In this document: piece by piece, positions 18,223-26,900 of the stretch
Numbering within the stretch: the stretch's first letter is position 1
How the letters are laid out: every line of letters begins with the position of its first letter
NCBI RefSeq assembly: GCF_000308655.1
Contig: NZ_BAGC01000041.1
Location: 248,001 to 312,000 of the forward strand
Reading direction: 5' to 3'
Source: Nocardia niigatensis NBRC 100131
GTDB taxonomy: Bacteria > Actinomycetota > Actinomycetes > Mycobacteriales > Mycobacteriaceae
DNA length: 64,000 nt
The notes under the pieces: model-generated
Told to the model about the DNA's origin: nothing
Databases searched by the model: none
Seen by the model: only the letters and a program-made list of their open reading frames with translations
Program-made: the position numbers and the translations under genes

Positions 18223-18267
18223 AAAGCCGCCGACAGGTCCCCCTTCGGGTGACCATCGGCGGCTTTT
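18223..18267 (+). terminator. Rho-independent terminator or attenuator
   Basis: AAAGCCGCCGA (18223-18233) pairs perfectly with TCGGCGGCTTT (18256-18266), with a nested GGTC/GACC stem inside, and runs into TTTT. It lies between the small ORF and the oxidase gene at 18335, so it can insulate or attenuate the latter. Confidence 0.8.
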
Positions 18268-18334
18268 GCGTACCCCGGGCTCGGAGACGCGACAATTCGC
18301 CGTTTCGGCACGAGAGAGAAGGAGTTGATCGGCC

Positions 18335-19750
18335 ATGTCGGCCAAGGGAAGCAAACCGTGGGCGTCGGCACTCGAGGACGCAGCGCCGACGCCGTACTGG
18401 ACCGACCGGCCCGAGCGGCCGACACCCACCGACCCCCTCACCACCGCCACCGACGCCGACCTGGCCGTCATCGGCGGCGGCTACAGCGGGCTCTGGACCG
18501 CTCTGCTGGCCAAGGAACGTGATCCCGGCACCGACGTGGCGCTGGTGGAATCCGGCCTCTGCGGGCACGCCGCCTCCGGTCGCAACGGCGGCTTCTGCTC
18601 CGCCAGCCTCACCCACGGCCTGGCCAACGGCCTCGAACGCTTCCCCGACGAGATCGCCCAGCTGGAACGACTGGGCCGGTCCAATCTCGACGACATCGAG
18701 AAGGCCATCCTCCGCTACGGCATCGACTGCGACTTCGAACGCACCGGCGAGATGGAGATCGCCACCGCGCCACATGAGATCGAATGGCTGCAGGAGAGCC
18801 ACGAGGCCGCCGAATCCCTCGGCTACCGCACCGAATTGCTCGACGCCGGCCAGGTACGGGACCTGGTGCACTCCCCCACCTACCTCGGCGGCTGGTGGGA
18901 CCGCGACGGCGTCGCCATGCTCGATCCGGCCCGGCTGGCCTGGGGATTGCGCCGGGCGTGCCTGGACGCCGGTGTGCGCATCTTCGAAGGCACTCCCGCA
19001 CAACGCATTTCGAAATCACCGGGTGGCACGCTGACCCTGCACACCCCGCACGGTGAGGTCCGGACGCCCCGGGTCGCCCTGTGCACCAGCGCTTTCGCGG
19101 GCCCGGTGCCGAAGGTGTCCCGCCACGTGGTGCCGGTCTACGACTACGCGCTCATGACCGAACCGCTCACCGCCGAACAGCTCGACAGCATCGGGTGGGG
19201 CACCCGCATGGGCCTCGGCGACGCCTCCTACCGCTTCCACTACTACCGGCTGAGCAGCGACAACCGCATCCTCTTCGGCGGTTACGACGCCATCTACCAC
19301 TTCGGCAATCGCATCGCCCCCGCCCTCGAATACAACGAGGCCACCTTCGAAACCCTGGCCCGGCACTTCTTCCAGATCTTCCCGCAGCTCGACGGCCTGC
19401 GCTTCACCCACCGCTGGGGCGGGGTCATCGACACCTGCGGCCGGTTCTGCGCCTTCTTCGGGTCCGCGTACAAGGGCCGGCTCGTCTACGCGGCCGGCTA
19501 CACGGGGCTCGGCGTGGGCGCGACCCGCTTCGGCGCGGAGGTCATGCTCGACCAGCTGTGGGGCCGCGACACCGAACGCACCCGCCTGCGCATGGTGCGC
19601 TCCCGGCCGCTGCCCCTGCCACCGGAACCGTTGCGCTCCGCGGGAATTCACCTCACCCGGTGGTCCCTGGCCCGCGCCGACGCCCACCAGGGCCGCCGCA
19701 ACCTGTGGCTCAAGACCCTGGACTACACCGGATTGGGCTTCGACAGCTGA
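18335..19750 (+). CDS. FAD-dependent amine oxidase (PuuB/glycine-oxidase-like)
   Basis: A 471-residue DAO-family flavoprotein: LAVIGGGYSGLWTALLA (residues 46-62) is the FAD-binding dinucleotide loop, SGRNGGFCSASLTHGLANG matches the gamma-glutamylputrescine oxidase group, and GRLVYAAGYTGLGVGATR is the C-terminal FAD loop. It oxidatively deaminates an amine or N-substituted amine to an aldehyde with release of H2O2. ATG at 18335 follows GAAGGAG. With mmsA, the aminotransferase and PucR it suggests polyamine (putrescine, diaminopropane) breakdown. Confidence 0.85.
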   Translation: MSAKGSKPWASALEDAAPTPYWTDRPERPTPTDPLTTATDADLAVIGGGYSGLWTALLAKERDPGTDVALVESGLCGHAASGRNGGFCSASLTHGLANGLERFPDEIAQLERLGRSNLDDIEKAILRYGIDCDFERTGEMEIATAPHEIEWLQESHEAAESLGYRTELLDAGQVRDLVHSPTYLGGWWDRDGVAMLDPARLAWGLRRACLDAGVRIFEGTPAQRISKSPGGTLTLHTPHGEVRTPRVALCTSAFAGPVPKVSRHVVPVYDYALMTEPLTAEQLDSIGWGTRMGLGDASYRFHYYRLSSDNRILFGGYDAIYHFGNRIAPALEYNEATFETLARHFFQIFPQLDGLRFTHRWGGVIDTCGRFCAFFGSAYKGRLVYAAGYTGLGVGATRFGAEVMLDQLWGRDTERTRLRMVRSRPLPLPPEPLRSAGIHLTRWSLARADAHQGRRNLWLKTLDYTGLGFDS

Positions 19751-19758
19751 TCAGTGGA

Positions 19759-20886
19759 TCACCGGGGCGAGCGCAGGATCAGGACGGAGATCTCGCTCGG
19801 CGCGAACAGGCGCAGCTGCGGACCCCAGAAGCCGGTGCCGCGGCTGGTGTAGAGCTGGGTGCGCTCGCCGTGGCGGCTGAGCCCGGCCACCACGGGCTGA
19901 TCCAGGCGCACCAGATAGCGGAACGGCCAGATCTGCCCGCCGTGGGTGTGGCCCGAGATCTGCAGGGCCACACCCACGGACACCGCGTCGGTGACCTGCT
20001 TGGGCTGATGGGCCAGCAGGATCACCGGCAGCGCGGGATCGGCGCCCGCGAGGGCCGCCTCGATGTCCGGGCCGTGGCCGGGCAGGCCGCTGCCGGTGGG
20101 ATCGTCGATACCGGCCAGCACCAGGCTGTCGCCGTCGCGGGTGATGACCTCGTGCTGGTTGCGCAGCGGCTGCCAGCCCAGCCCGGACATGTGCTCGATC
20201 CAGCCCGGGGCGTCACCGAAGTACTCGTGATTACCGGTGATGTAGAAACGGCCGTACTCGGACTCGACCTTGCCGAGCGGATCGACCTGGGCCCGGCGCT
20301 TCGCCACCGAACCGTCCGCGAGATCGCCAGCGTGACAGGCGATATCGGGACGCTGGGCGTTGACCTCCTCGACCACCCGCTCCGACCAGCGCAGCCGATC
20401 GGTCGCGGCGTAATGGGTGTCGGTGACGACCACCATCCGCAGACCGTCCAAACCCGCACCGAGACCGGGGATCTCGACCTCGACCGTCCGCACCCGGGGC
20501 AGCCGGCGCGCCTCGTAGATCGCCCACGCGGTCAGCACCACCGACACCGCCAGCACCCCGCCGGCCACGACACGCGAGCGCAGCGGATCGTCCACCCCCG
20601 CGACCGCGAGCACGCCGCGGGCCGCGGCGCCGATCACCGACCAGGTGAACACCACCCACATCACGCCCAGCATGGTGTCGCCCACCAGCGACGCCGTGTC
20701 GGACTGCCGCGGGCCGTGCCCGAGCAGCATGCCCGCCGGCAATGCCAGATAACCGAGCAGGAACACTGCGGTACCGAGCCAGAACCACGGACCCGACAGG
20801 GTCGTGTACACCAGCAGCCACCACGGGAGCAGGAACAGCAGCGCGGGAACCGCCAGGAACAGAACCGCACGGGGAACATACTTCAC
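19759..20886 (-). CDS. Membrane-anchored metallophosphoesterase (YaeI-like)
   Basis: A 375-residue protein with three or four N-terminal membrane helices (roughly residues 5-125) and a cytoplasmic or periplasmic calcineurin-like domain. The dinuclear metal motifs are in order: VVTDTHYA, HAGDLADG, ITGNHEYFG, LLAHQP and SGHTHGGQIW. Relatives hydrolyse phosphodiesters such as lipid A precursors or cyclic nucleotides, but the substrate here is unknown. Start ATG at 20886 follows GGGAG. Convergent with the FAD oxidase gene (8 bp between stops) and divergent from an Lrp regulator. Confidence 0.88.
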   Translation of the reverse strand: MKYVPRAVLFLAVPALLFLLPWWLLVYTTLSGPWFWLGTAVFLLGYLALPAGMLLGHGPRQSDTASLVGDTMLGVMWVVFTWSVIGAAARGVLAVAGVDDPLRSRVVAGGVLAVSVVLTAWAIYEARRLPRVRTVEVEIPGLGAGLDGLRMVVVTDTHYAATDRLRWSERVVEEVNAQRPDIACHAGDLADGSVAKRRAQVDPLGKVESEYGRFYITGNHEYFGDAPGWIEHMSGLGWQPLRNQHEVITRDGDSLVLAGIDDPTGSGLPGHGPDIEAALAGADPALPVILLAHQPKQVTDAVSVGVALQISGHTHGGQIWPFRYLVRLDQPVVAGLSRHGERTQLYTSRGTGFWGPQLRLFAPSEISVLILRSPR

Positions 20887-20970
20887 GGGAGATCATCCTT
20901 GTCGGACCGAACGCCGCCGGAGAAGGCGTGCTATCCAACGTACCGCGCCCATCGGGAAGGATGATCACAC

Positions 20971-21447
20971 GTGACCGACCAGACCTCCGGCCGGGGAGCG
21001 CCGATCCTCGACGACATCGCCAAACAGATCATCGCCGAACTCCAGGAGGACGGCCGCCGGGCCTACGCCACCATCGGCAAGGCGGTGGGCCTGTCCGAGG
21101 CGGCCGTGCGCCAGCGGGTCCAGAAACTCGCCGACGCCGGGGTCATCCAGATCGTGGCAGTCACCGATCCGCTGCAGGTCGGGCTGTTCCGGCAGGCCAT
21201 GATCGCGATCACCGTGGACGGGCCGGCCCAGCCGGTGGCCGACAACCTCGCCGCGATCGAGGAGATCAACTACGTGGTCATCTGCGCGGGCCGCTACGAC
21301 ATCCTCTGCGAAGCGGTCTGCCCGGACGACGAGGCCCTGCTGGATCTGGTGTCCAACCGTATCCGCGCGCTGGCCGGTGTCCGGCACGCCGAGATCATGG
21401 TCTACCTCAAGCTCCGGAAGCAGACGTACAAGTACGGCACGCGCTGA
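20971..21447 (+). CDS. Lrp/AsnC-family regulator
   Basis: A 158-residue regulator with an AsnC-type HTH (ILDDIAKQIIAELQEDGRRA, then YATIGKAVGLSEAAVRQRVQ; residues 11-60) and a C-terminal RAM ligand domain (VVICAGRYDILCEAVCPDDE). Such proteins sense amino acids and often control aminotransferase, oxidase and ALDH genes. GTG at 20971. It does not touch the amine cluster directly, being separated by the metallophosphoesterase gene, but regulation of that cluster is plausible. Confidence 0.88.
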   Translation: MTDQTSGRGAPILDDIAKQIIAELQEDGRRAYATIGKAVGLSEAAVRQRVQKLADAGVIQIVAVTDPLQVGLFRQAMIAITVDGPAQPVADNLAAIEEINYVVICAGRYDILCEAVCPDDEALLDLVSNRIRALAGVRHAEIMVYLKLRKQTYKYGTR

Positions 21448-21454
21448 ACGCGCC

Positions 21455-22084
21455 TCACTCGTCGGTGAGCTCGGCGAGTTCGGCGGCGAGGTTGGCGCGG
21501 GCGACGGATTCGTAGCGGTCGCAGGCCGCCGGGGTGCGGAACAGCCGGGGCTGCTCGGCCAATGCCGCCAGCACCGCCGCACGGCCCGCCCGGAACAGTT
21601 CGTCGGGGACGTGCGCGTATTCCGCGCGGACCGCGGCCGTGTATGCGGCATAGGCGGATTCGTCGGCCGCGAGGATCGCCAGGTCGGCATCACAGAGGAC
21701 GGCGCCGTTGCGATCATCGGGCTCCGGGTGATGGCCGCCGGTCAATCGGACCAGGCGCGCCACCTCGGCGACGGTCGCCGCGTCGACACCCAGTGCGGGC
21801 AGGGTGGTTTCGGCCAGGCGGGCGCTGGCCTCCTCGTTGTCGCCGCCGTCCATGGCGTACACGGCGTCGTGGAAGAACGCCGCGTATCGGACCGCGTCCA
21901 GATCCTCGGCGTCGGCGGCCAGATCATCGATGACGACCAGCATGGCGGCCAGGTGCTCGACCGTGTGATAGCGGCGGTGCGGCTCGCTGTATCGGCGGAC
22001 CAGGTCCTCCCCGACCGGGCGCGCCCGCGGCCCGGCCAATTTCGTCCAGCGGTCCAGCAGGTCCGCGTCCAGGCTCATCCCCAT
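21455..22084 (-). CDS. HD-domain metal-dependent phosphohydrolase (COG4339 type)
   Basis: A 209-residue all-helical protein with the HD metal motif: RRYHTVEHLAAML contributes the first His, and YAAFFHDAVYAM supplies the His-Asp pair; GGHH and LCDADLAIL complete the set. Proteins of this group are annotated only as predicted HD hydrolases. ATG at 22084 (MGMSLDADLLDRW) with a second ATG at 22078. Tail-to-tail with the Lrp gene, 7 bp apart. Function unknown beyond the likely phosphate-ester hydrolysis. Confidence 0.85.
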   Translation of the reverse strand: MGMSLDADLLDRWTKLAGPRARPVGEDLVRRYSEPHRRYHTVEHLAAMLVVIDDLAADAEDLDAVRYAAFFHDAVYAMDGGDNEEASARLAETTLPALGVDAATVAEVARLVRLTGGHHPEPDDRNGAVLCDADLAILAADESAYAAYTAAVRAEYAHVPDELFRAGRAAVLAALAEQPRLFRTPAACDRYESVARANLAAELAELTDE

Positions 22085-22158
22085 CCGGGCAGTGTGCCGA
22101 ATCTTCGGTCCGGAGAAAACCCCTCGGGCAGCGTGGTTTTCACCACTGATACATAGGG

Positions 22159-22734
22159 TCAAGCGTCGCCGAGCGTGAGGTAACGCTGAATGGTGGGCCC
22201 GATGTCGGCGACGATCTGCTCCGAGGTCAGGGCCACCACCGGCGGCAGCCGCAGGACGTAGCGGCACAGGGCGAGTCCCAGGATCTGGGTGGCGATCAGG
22301 CCGGCCCGATACGAGGCGTCGGCAGGGTCACCGAAACGCAGCACGGCCGGCATCAGCTGCTGGGCGAAGATGCGCTGGGTGCGTTCGACCACGGCCTCGT
22401 CGGTCAGCGCCGAACGCATGAGGGTGAGCAGGATCTCGCTGGTCGGCGGCTGCTCCCACAGTTCCAGGAAGCGCGCGGCCAGCAGGGCGCCCAGCGAATC
22501 CGGGGCGGCCGCACCGAGATCCGGCAGCTCCAGGTCGACATCCAGGGCGGCGTCGAACAATCCGTCCTTGTTGCCGTAGTAGCGCATCACCATCGACGGA
22601 TCGATCCCGGCATCAGCCGCGATCGCCCGGATCGTGGCCTTCCGGTAGCCGTCCTCGGCGAAGCGGCGTCGCGCCGCCTCCAGGATCGCCGCGCGGGTCG
22701 CATCCGACCGCCGCGGACCCGTCTCCACAGTCAT
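22159..22734 (-). CDS. TetR-family regulator
   Basis: A 191-residue TetR protein with a canonical HTH: TRAAILEAARRRFAEDGYRK, then [26 protein letters not shown]. The C-terminal domain (PPTSEILLTLMRSALTDEA) matches the TetR_C group common in actinobacteria. ATG at 22734; TACACT lies seven bases upstream on the minus strand, so the mRNA is probably leaderless. Divergent from the SMP-30-like gene, with a CAACA-GG-TGTTG palindrome in the 56-bp gap as likely operator. Confidence 0.9.
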   Translation of the reverse strand: MTVETGPRRSDATRAAILEAARRRFAEDGYRKATIRAIAADAGIDPSMVMRYYGNKDGLFDAALDVDLELPDLGAAAPDSLGALLAARFLELWEQPPTSEILLTLMRSALTDEAVVERTQRIFAQQLMPAVLRFGDPADASYRAGLIATQILGLALCRYVLRLPPVVALTSEQIVADIGPTIQRYLTLGDA

Positions 22735-22750
22735 GCCCACAAGTGTAGGC

Positions 22751-22762
22751 CAACAGGTGTTG
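22751..22762. promoter_or_regulatory. Palindromic operator CAACAGGTGTTG
   Basis: CAACA-GG-TGTTG is a perfect 12-bp palindrome in the 56-bp gap between the divergent TetR and SMP-30-like genes, extended by GTAG and CTAC further out. It overlaps a TTGACT -35-like element (22760-22765) of the SMP-30-like gene, which fits repression. Confidence 0.6.
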
Positions 22763-22790
22763 ACTACCAATGGGCGGGTTAGAGTGAGCC

Positions 22791-23780
22791 ATGTCCATGC
22801 AGCCCAAGCGCTGGACGCCACCCAAGGCGACCGCCCGCGCCCGCGAAAACCACAGTGCGCCACCCATGCCGCCGGTACGGCGACTCGAGGTGCCCGGAAC
22901 CGGACCCGAGGATGTGGTGATCGCCCCCGACGGCAGAATCCTCGCCGGACTCGCGGACGGCACCCTGGTCGCGGTCGACCCGGCCGACGGCGCGGTCGAG
23001 CGCATCGGACACACCGGCGGACGGCCGCTCGGGCTGCACGCCGATGCCGATGGCTCACTGCTGATCTGCGACGCCGAGCGCGGCCTCCTCCGCCTGGACA
23101 AGCCGGGCGGTCAGATCGAGGTACTGGTGTCCGAGGTCGACGGGGTGCCGCTGAACTTCGCCAGCAATGTGGTCGCCGACGGCGACACCATCTACTTCTC
23201 CGAATCCACCCGGCACTGGAAACTCGGCGAGTACATGGGCGACATGCTCGAGCACTCCGAGACCGGGCGGCTGCTGCGCCGCAATCCCGACGGCAGCGTC
23301 GAAACCCTGGTCGACGGGCTGAAATTCGCCAACGGCATCGTGCTGGCCCCGGACCGCTCGTGCGTGCTGGTCGCCGAGACCGGCGGCTACAGCATCACCC
23401 GCTACTGGCTGACCGGGCCGACAGCCGGCACCCACGACTACTTCGCCGAGAACCTGCCCGCCTTCCCCGACAATATGGGCCTCGGCAGTGACGGGCTGGC
23501 GTGGGTGGCGCTGGTGTCGCCGCGAAATCCGCTGCTGGACACACTGCTTCCGCTGCCCGGCGTACTGCGACGGCTGGTGTGGGCGATTCCCGAAGCGCTG
23601 CAGCCGAAACCGGCGCGGACGGTGTGGGTGCAGGCCTTCGACTTCGACGGGAACCTCGTGCACGACCTGCAGCGCGAGGGCACCGACTACGCGATGGTCA
23701 CCGGGGTCGCGGAACGGGACGGCACGCTCTATCTGGGCAGCCTCTCGGAACCGGCGATCGCCGTGACCCGGGTGCCCTAG
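22791..23780 (+). CDS. SMP-30/gluconolactonase/strictosidine synthase-like beta-propeller
   Basis: A 329-residue six-bladed beta-propeller: GPEDVVIAPDGRILAGLADG (blade 1), NFASNVVADGDTIYFSEST, and FANGIVLAPDRSCVLVAETG in the strictosidine synthase-like (Str_synth) arrangement. Relatives hydrolyse lactones or other esters with a bound divalent metal; no signal peptide is seen. ATG at 22791, five bases after TAGAGT, suggesting a leaderless mRNA. Controlled most likely by the divergent TetR regulator. Three bases separate its stop from that of the convergent exporter gene. Confidence 0.85.
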   Translation: MSMQPKRWTPPKATARARENHSAPPMPPVRRLEVPGTGPEDVVIAPDGRILAGLADGTLVAVDPADGAVERIGHTGGRPLGLHADADGSLLICDAERGLLRLDKPGGQIEVLVSEVDGVPLNFASNVVADGDTIYFSESTRHWKLGEYMGDMLEHSETGRLLRRNPDGSVETLVDGLKFANGIVLAPDRSCVLVAETGGYSITRYWLTGPTAGTHDYFAENLPAFPDNMGLGSDGLAWVALVSPRNPLLDTLLPLPGVLRRLVWAIPEALQPKPARTVWVQAFDFDGNLVHDLQREGTDYAMVTGVAERDGTLYLGSLSEPAIAVTRVP

Positions 23781-23783
23781 GCC

Positions 23784-25271
23784 CTAGCGCTTCTGAGCCT
23801 CGTCCTGCGCGTGCTGCGCCTGGGCCAGCTGCGTCGGCGTGTACCGCAACGTCAGCGCCAGCAGGCCCATGGCCGCGGTGCCGATGGCACACACCAGCAG
23901 GACGAGGGTGTACCCGCTGCCGAGGGCATCGATCTGATGCTGCGACATCCCGCTCACCTTGCCCGTCGCGCTCTTGTCCAGTGACAGCGTGCGCGACAGG
24001 GCGACCGGGGCCAGAATGCCGACCGCGAACGGCGTGCCCATGTTCATGAACATCTGCCCGACCGCGGACAGCGGGCCGATGTGGGCCATGTCCACGCCGA
24101 CCAGGACACACAGCGGCAGGATCACGATCGCGGTGCCGACACAGAAGCCGACGATCGACATCATGACCAGCAGCGTCGGGAAGTAGTCGGCCGAACTGTC
24201 CAGCGTGGAACCGAAATACAGCGCGCCCGCCAGCACGATCGCCGCCGCCAGCAGCAGCCAGCGCGCGCGGACGTACATGCACGCCTTGGACGCGACCGCG
24301 GTGCCGACACCCGCGCCGAGGGTGAACGGGATGCTGGCCAGACCGGCCTGCAAGGGGCTGTAGCGCAACACGTTCTGCAGGAACTGCGCCACGAAGAAGG
24401 TGGTCGCGCCGAGCACGCCGGAGGTCAGGAAGATGGCCGCGAAGGTGATCACGCGGTCGCGGCTGTCGAACAGCGACCATGGCAGGAGCGGGTTCTCCAC
24501 ATCGCGCTCGGCGAGGACGAACACGATCAGCAGGATCAGGCCGCCGATCACCGCGCCCAGGATGACCGGACTGTCCCAACCCATTTCGGGTCCCTCGGTC
24601 GCGCCGAAGACGATCGACACACAGGCCAGCGTGCCCAGGATCGCGCCGCGCACATCCATGGACATGCGCTGGTGGGCGGTGTCGCGCAGCTGGTAGATCG
24701 CGCCCCACACGATGAGCAGGCCGATCGGCACATTGATCCAGAAGATCCAGCGCCAGTCGACCTGGGTGAGCGCGCCGCCGATGACCAGACCACCGACCGA
24801 GCCGACACCGACCATGGAACCGAAGATGGCGACCGCCTGGTTGCGGGCCGGACCGGGCGCGTAGGTGCTCGCCACCAGCGCGAAGGCGGTCGGGGCGGCA
24901 ATGGCCGCGCCGGTGCCCTGCAGGGCGCGGGCCGCGATCAGCCAAGCCTCGTTCTGCGCGGTGCCGCACAGCGCCGAGGCGAGGGTGAACAGCCCGACGC
25001 CGAGGATGAGCATGCGCTTGCGGCCGAACGAGTCGCCCAGGCGGCCGCCCAGCAGCATGAGTCCGGCGAACGGCAGACCGTAGGCGGTGACCGTCCACGC
25101 GCTGCCCGCGCTCGACAGGCCGAGCTGCTCCTGTAGTCGGGGCAGCGCCAGGATCATCACGGTGCCGTCGAGCACGACCATCAGCTGCAGCCCGCTGAGG
25201 ACGAGAATCGCGAGCCCGAACGCCCGCTTGGTTACCGGATACTGCATCGTCGCAGCGGGGTTATCGAGCAC
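23784..25271 (-). CDS. efpA: EfpA-like MFS multidrug exporter (14 TM)
   Basis: A 495-residue DHA2-type proton-coupled transporter. Visible family motifs are LMVVLDGTVMILALPRLQ in helix 1, GGRLGDSFGRKR (motif A, residues about 75-90) and the motif C-like GSVGGLVIGGAL. Similarity to M. tuberculosis EfpA, which exports drugs and has been linked to lipid efflux, extends over the length, and efpA-cysG adjacency is kept here. GTG at 25271 is used; ATG at 25247 (MQYPVTKRA) is a close alternative. Assignment as EfpA rests on remembered sequence and synteny. Confidence 0.82.
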   Translation of the reverse strand: MLDNPAATMQYPVTKRAFGLAILVLSGLQLMVVLDGTVMILALPRLQEQLGLSSAGSAWTVTAYGLPFAGLMLLGGRLGDSFGRKRMLILGVGLFTLASALCGTAQNEAWLIAARALQGTGAAIAAPTAFALVASTYAPGPARNQAVAIFGSMVGVGSVGGLVIGGALTQVDWRWIFWINVPIGLLIVWGAIYQLRDTAHQRMSMDVRGAILGTLACVSIVFGATEGPEMGWDSPVILGAVIGGLILLIVFVLAERDVENPLLPWSLFDSRDRVITFAAIFLTSGVLGATTFFVAQFLQNVLRYSPLQAGLASIPFTLGAGVGTAVASKACMYVRARWLLLAAAIVLAGALYFGSTLDSSADYFPTLLVMMSIVGFCVGTAIVILPLCVLVGVDMAHIGPLSAVGQMFMNMGTPFAVGILAPVALSRTLSLDKSATGKVSGMSQHQIDALGSGYTLVLLVCAIGTAAMGLLALTLRYTPTQLAQAQHAQDEAQKR

Positions 25272-25344
25272 CCGCCCACTGTAATAGATGCGGTGATCGG
25301 GTCGCCGAACTCAGGGCGCACCGTCGCGACCTCGGGACACACCG

Positions 25345-26625
25345 TCAGGAGCGCGGGTCCGGCGCGCCCGCGGTGAATCCGGCGGTCGGGCCGATGACGA
25401 TGATGGCCGGCGGGCGAACGCCCTCGGCCCGCACCCGCTCGGCGACCGTGGCCAGGTCGGCGCGCAGGATGCGCTGGGTGCGCAGGCTGCCCTCCTGGAT
25501 CACGGTGACCGCGGTATCGGCCGCACGACCACCCGACATGAGCGCGTCGGCGAACTTCTCGATCCGCTCGACCGCCATCAGCAGCACAAGGGTGCCGCGC
25601 AGCCGGGCCAGCGCCGGCCAGTCGACCAGCGAATCCGGGTGCTCGGGGGCGACATGGCCGCTGACGACCACGAACTCGTGCGTGACCCCGCGGTGCGTGA
25701 CCGGGATACCGGCCAGGGCCGGCACCGAAATCGCACTGGTGACACCGGGAACCACGGTCACCGGGATACCGGCGTCGACGCAGGCCTCGAGCTCCTCGTA
25801 GCCGCGGCCGAAGACATAGTTGTCGCCGCCCTTGAGCCGCACCACGAACTTGCCCGCCTTCGCGCCCTCGATGAGCGCGGCATTGATGTGCTCCTGCGCC
25901 ATGGCCCGGCCGTACGGGATCTTGGCGGCGTCGATGACCTCGACCTCCGGCCCGAGCTCGGCCAGCAGCTCCGGCGGCGCGAGCCGGTCGGCGACAACGA
26001 GATTCGCGCGGGCCAGCAGACGGCGACCGCGCACGGTGATGAGATCCGGGTCACCGGGGCCGCCGCCGACCAGCGCCACACCCGGGGTCACGGGAGCCGA
26101 ATCATCGGTCACCACACCGGATTGCAGGGCTTCCAGCAGCGCGTTGCGGACCGCGGCCGAACGGCGGTGCTGCCCGCCGGCCAGGACGCCCAGCGTCATG
26201 CCGTCGTAGCGGGCGGTGGCCGGGGTGACCGCGGTGCCGAACCGGGCGATGTCGGCGCGGACGCAGAACACGCGGCGGCGGGTGGCCTCCTCGACCACGG
26301 CCGCATTGGTGTCCGGCTCGTCGGTGCAGGCCATGGCGTACCAGGCGCCGTCGAGATCGCCGTCGGCGTAAGCGCGCAACTCCAAGGTGAGCTGGCCCGA
26401 GGTGGCCATGCCCTCCACCGCGGGCGTGGCCTCGCGGCTGATCACGTGCACGTCCGCACCGGAGGCGATGAGCAGTCCGAGCCGCCGCTGGGCCACCGTG
26501 CCGCCGCCGACCACGACCACGCGGCGACCGTTCAGATCGAGACCGACCAGGTAGTTCGGATCACCGGTGTCGACCCGGGACTCGGGAACCGGCTGGTCAT
26601 CGGGGGTGGCTTCGGGGCTCTGCAC
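25345..26625 (-). CDS. cobA: Uroporphyrinogen-III C-methyltransferase with siroheme-synthase domain
   Basis: A 426-residue fusion. Residues about 25-175 form the NAD-binding Met8/CysG-A part (GRRVVVVGGGTVAQRRLGLL) that oxidises precorrin-2 and may chelate metal. Residues about 185-420 are the SAM-dependent SUMT domain (GVALVGGGPGDPDLITVRG, GGDNYVFGRGYEEL, VVPGVTSAISVPA). It makes precorrin-2, the branch point to siroheme and B12. M. tuberculosis calls the equivalent gene cysG. GTG at 26625. It runs with efpA (73 bp gap); the other cob genes are 6.4 kb away. Confidence 0.93.
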   Translation of the reverse strand: MQSPEATPDDQPVPESRVDTGDPNYLVGLDLNGRRVVVVGGGTVAQRRLGLLIASGADVHVISREATPAVEGMATSGQLTLELRAYADGDLDGAWYAMACTDEPDTNAAVVEEATRRRVFCVRADIARFGTAVTPATARYDGMTLGVLAGGQHRRSAAVRNALLEALQSGVVTDDSAPVTPGVALVGGGPGDPDLITVRGRRLLARANLVVADRLAPPELLAELGPEVEVIDAAKIPYGRAMAQEHINAALIEGAKAGKFVVRLKGGDNYVFGRGYEELEACVDAGIPVTVVPGVTSAISVPALAGIPVTHRGVTHEFVVVSGHVAPEHPDSLVDWPALARLRGTLVLLMAVERIEKFADALMSGGRAADTAVTVIQEGSLRTQRILRADLATVAERVRAEGVRPPAIIVIGPTAGFTAGAPDPRS

Positions 26626-26699
26626 AAGGATTCAGCGTACGGCGTGAGCGGCGGCGCACGACAATCGCCTGGCGTCCTGGTGGCAATCGATACAGAGTT

Positions 26700-26900
26700 C
26701 ACAACGGTCGGGACGTCTTTCGCCGCGAACACGCCTCACAGGCCGCCTGGCCGTGCACCTCGGGCGTCCACGGCTACCTCGGCTATCCGACCGCCCGCCT
26801 GCTGCGCCGCGCGGACGCCCAGCCGGACTTCGTCGCCGGGACCGGCGAGTTCCTCGCCCCGAACCCGCACTGGGACAACCAGAGCAGCGGGATCAGTTGA
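26700..26900 (+). pseudogene. Orphan C-terminal coding remnant
   Basis: Between cobA and the DoxX-like gene the plus strand has an open stretch ending at TGA 26898-26900 that reads FRREHASQAAWPCTSGVHGY, then LGYPTARLLRRADAQPDFVA and ends NPHWDNQSSGIS. Third positions are about 90% G/C, typical of real coding DNA here, yet there is no in-frame start with a ribosome-binding site and upstream codons lose the bias. The stop overlaps the 3' end of the convergent gene. Protein family not recognised; read as the tail of a truncated gene. Confidence 0.45.

Noticed and set aside
25272..25344. Possible B12 riboswitch near cobalamin genes
   Set aside because: No conserved B12-box-like core was seen here or upstream of cobA, cobO, the chelatase or cobQ.
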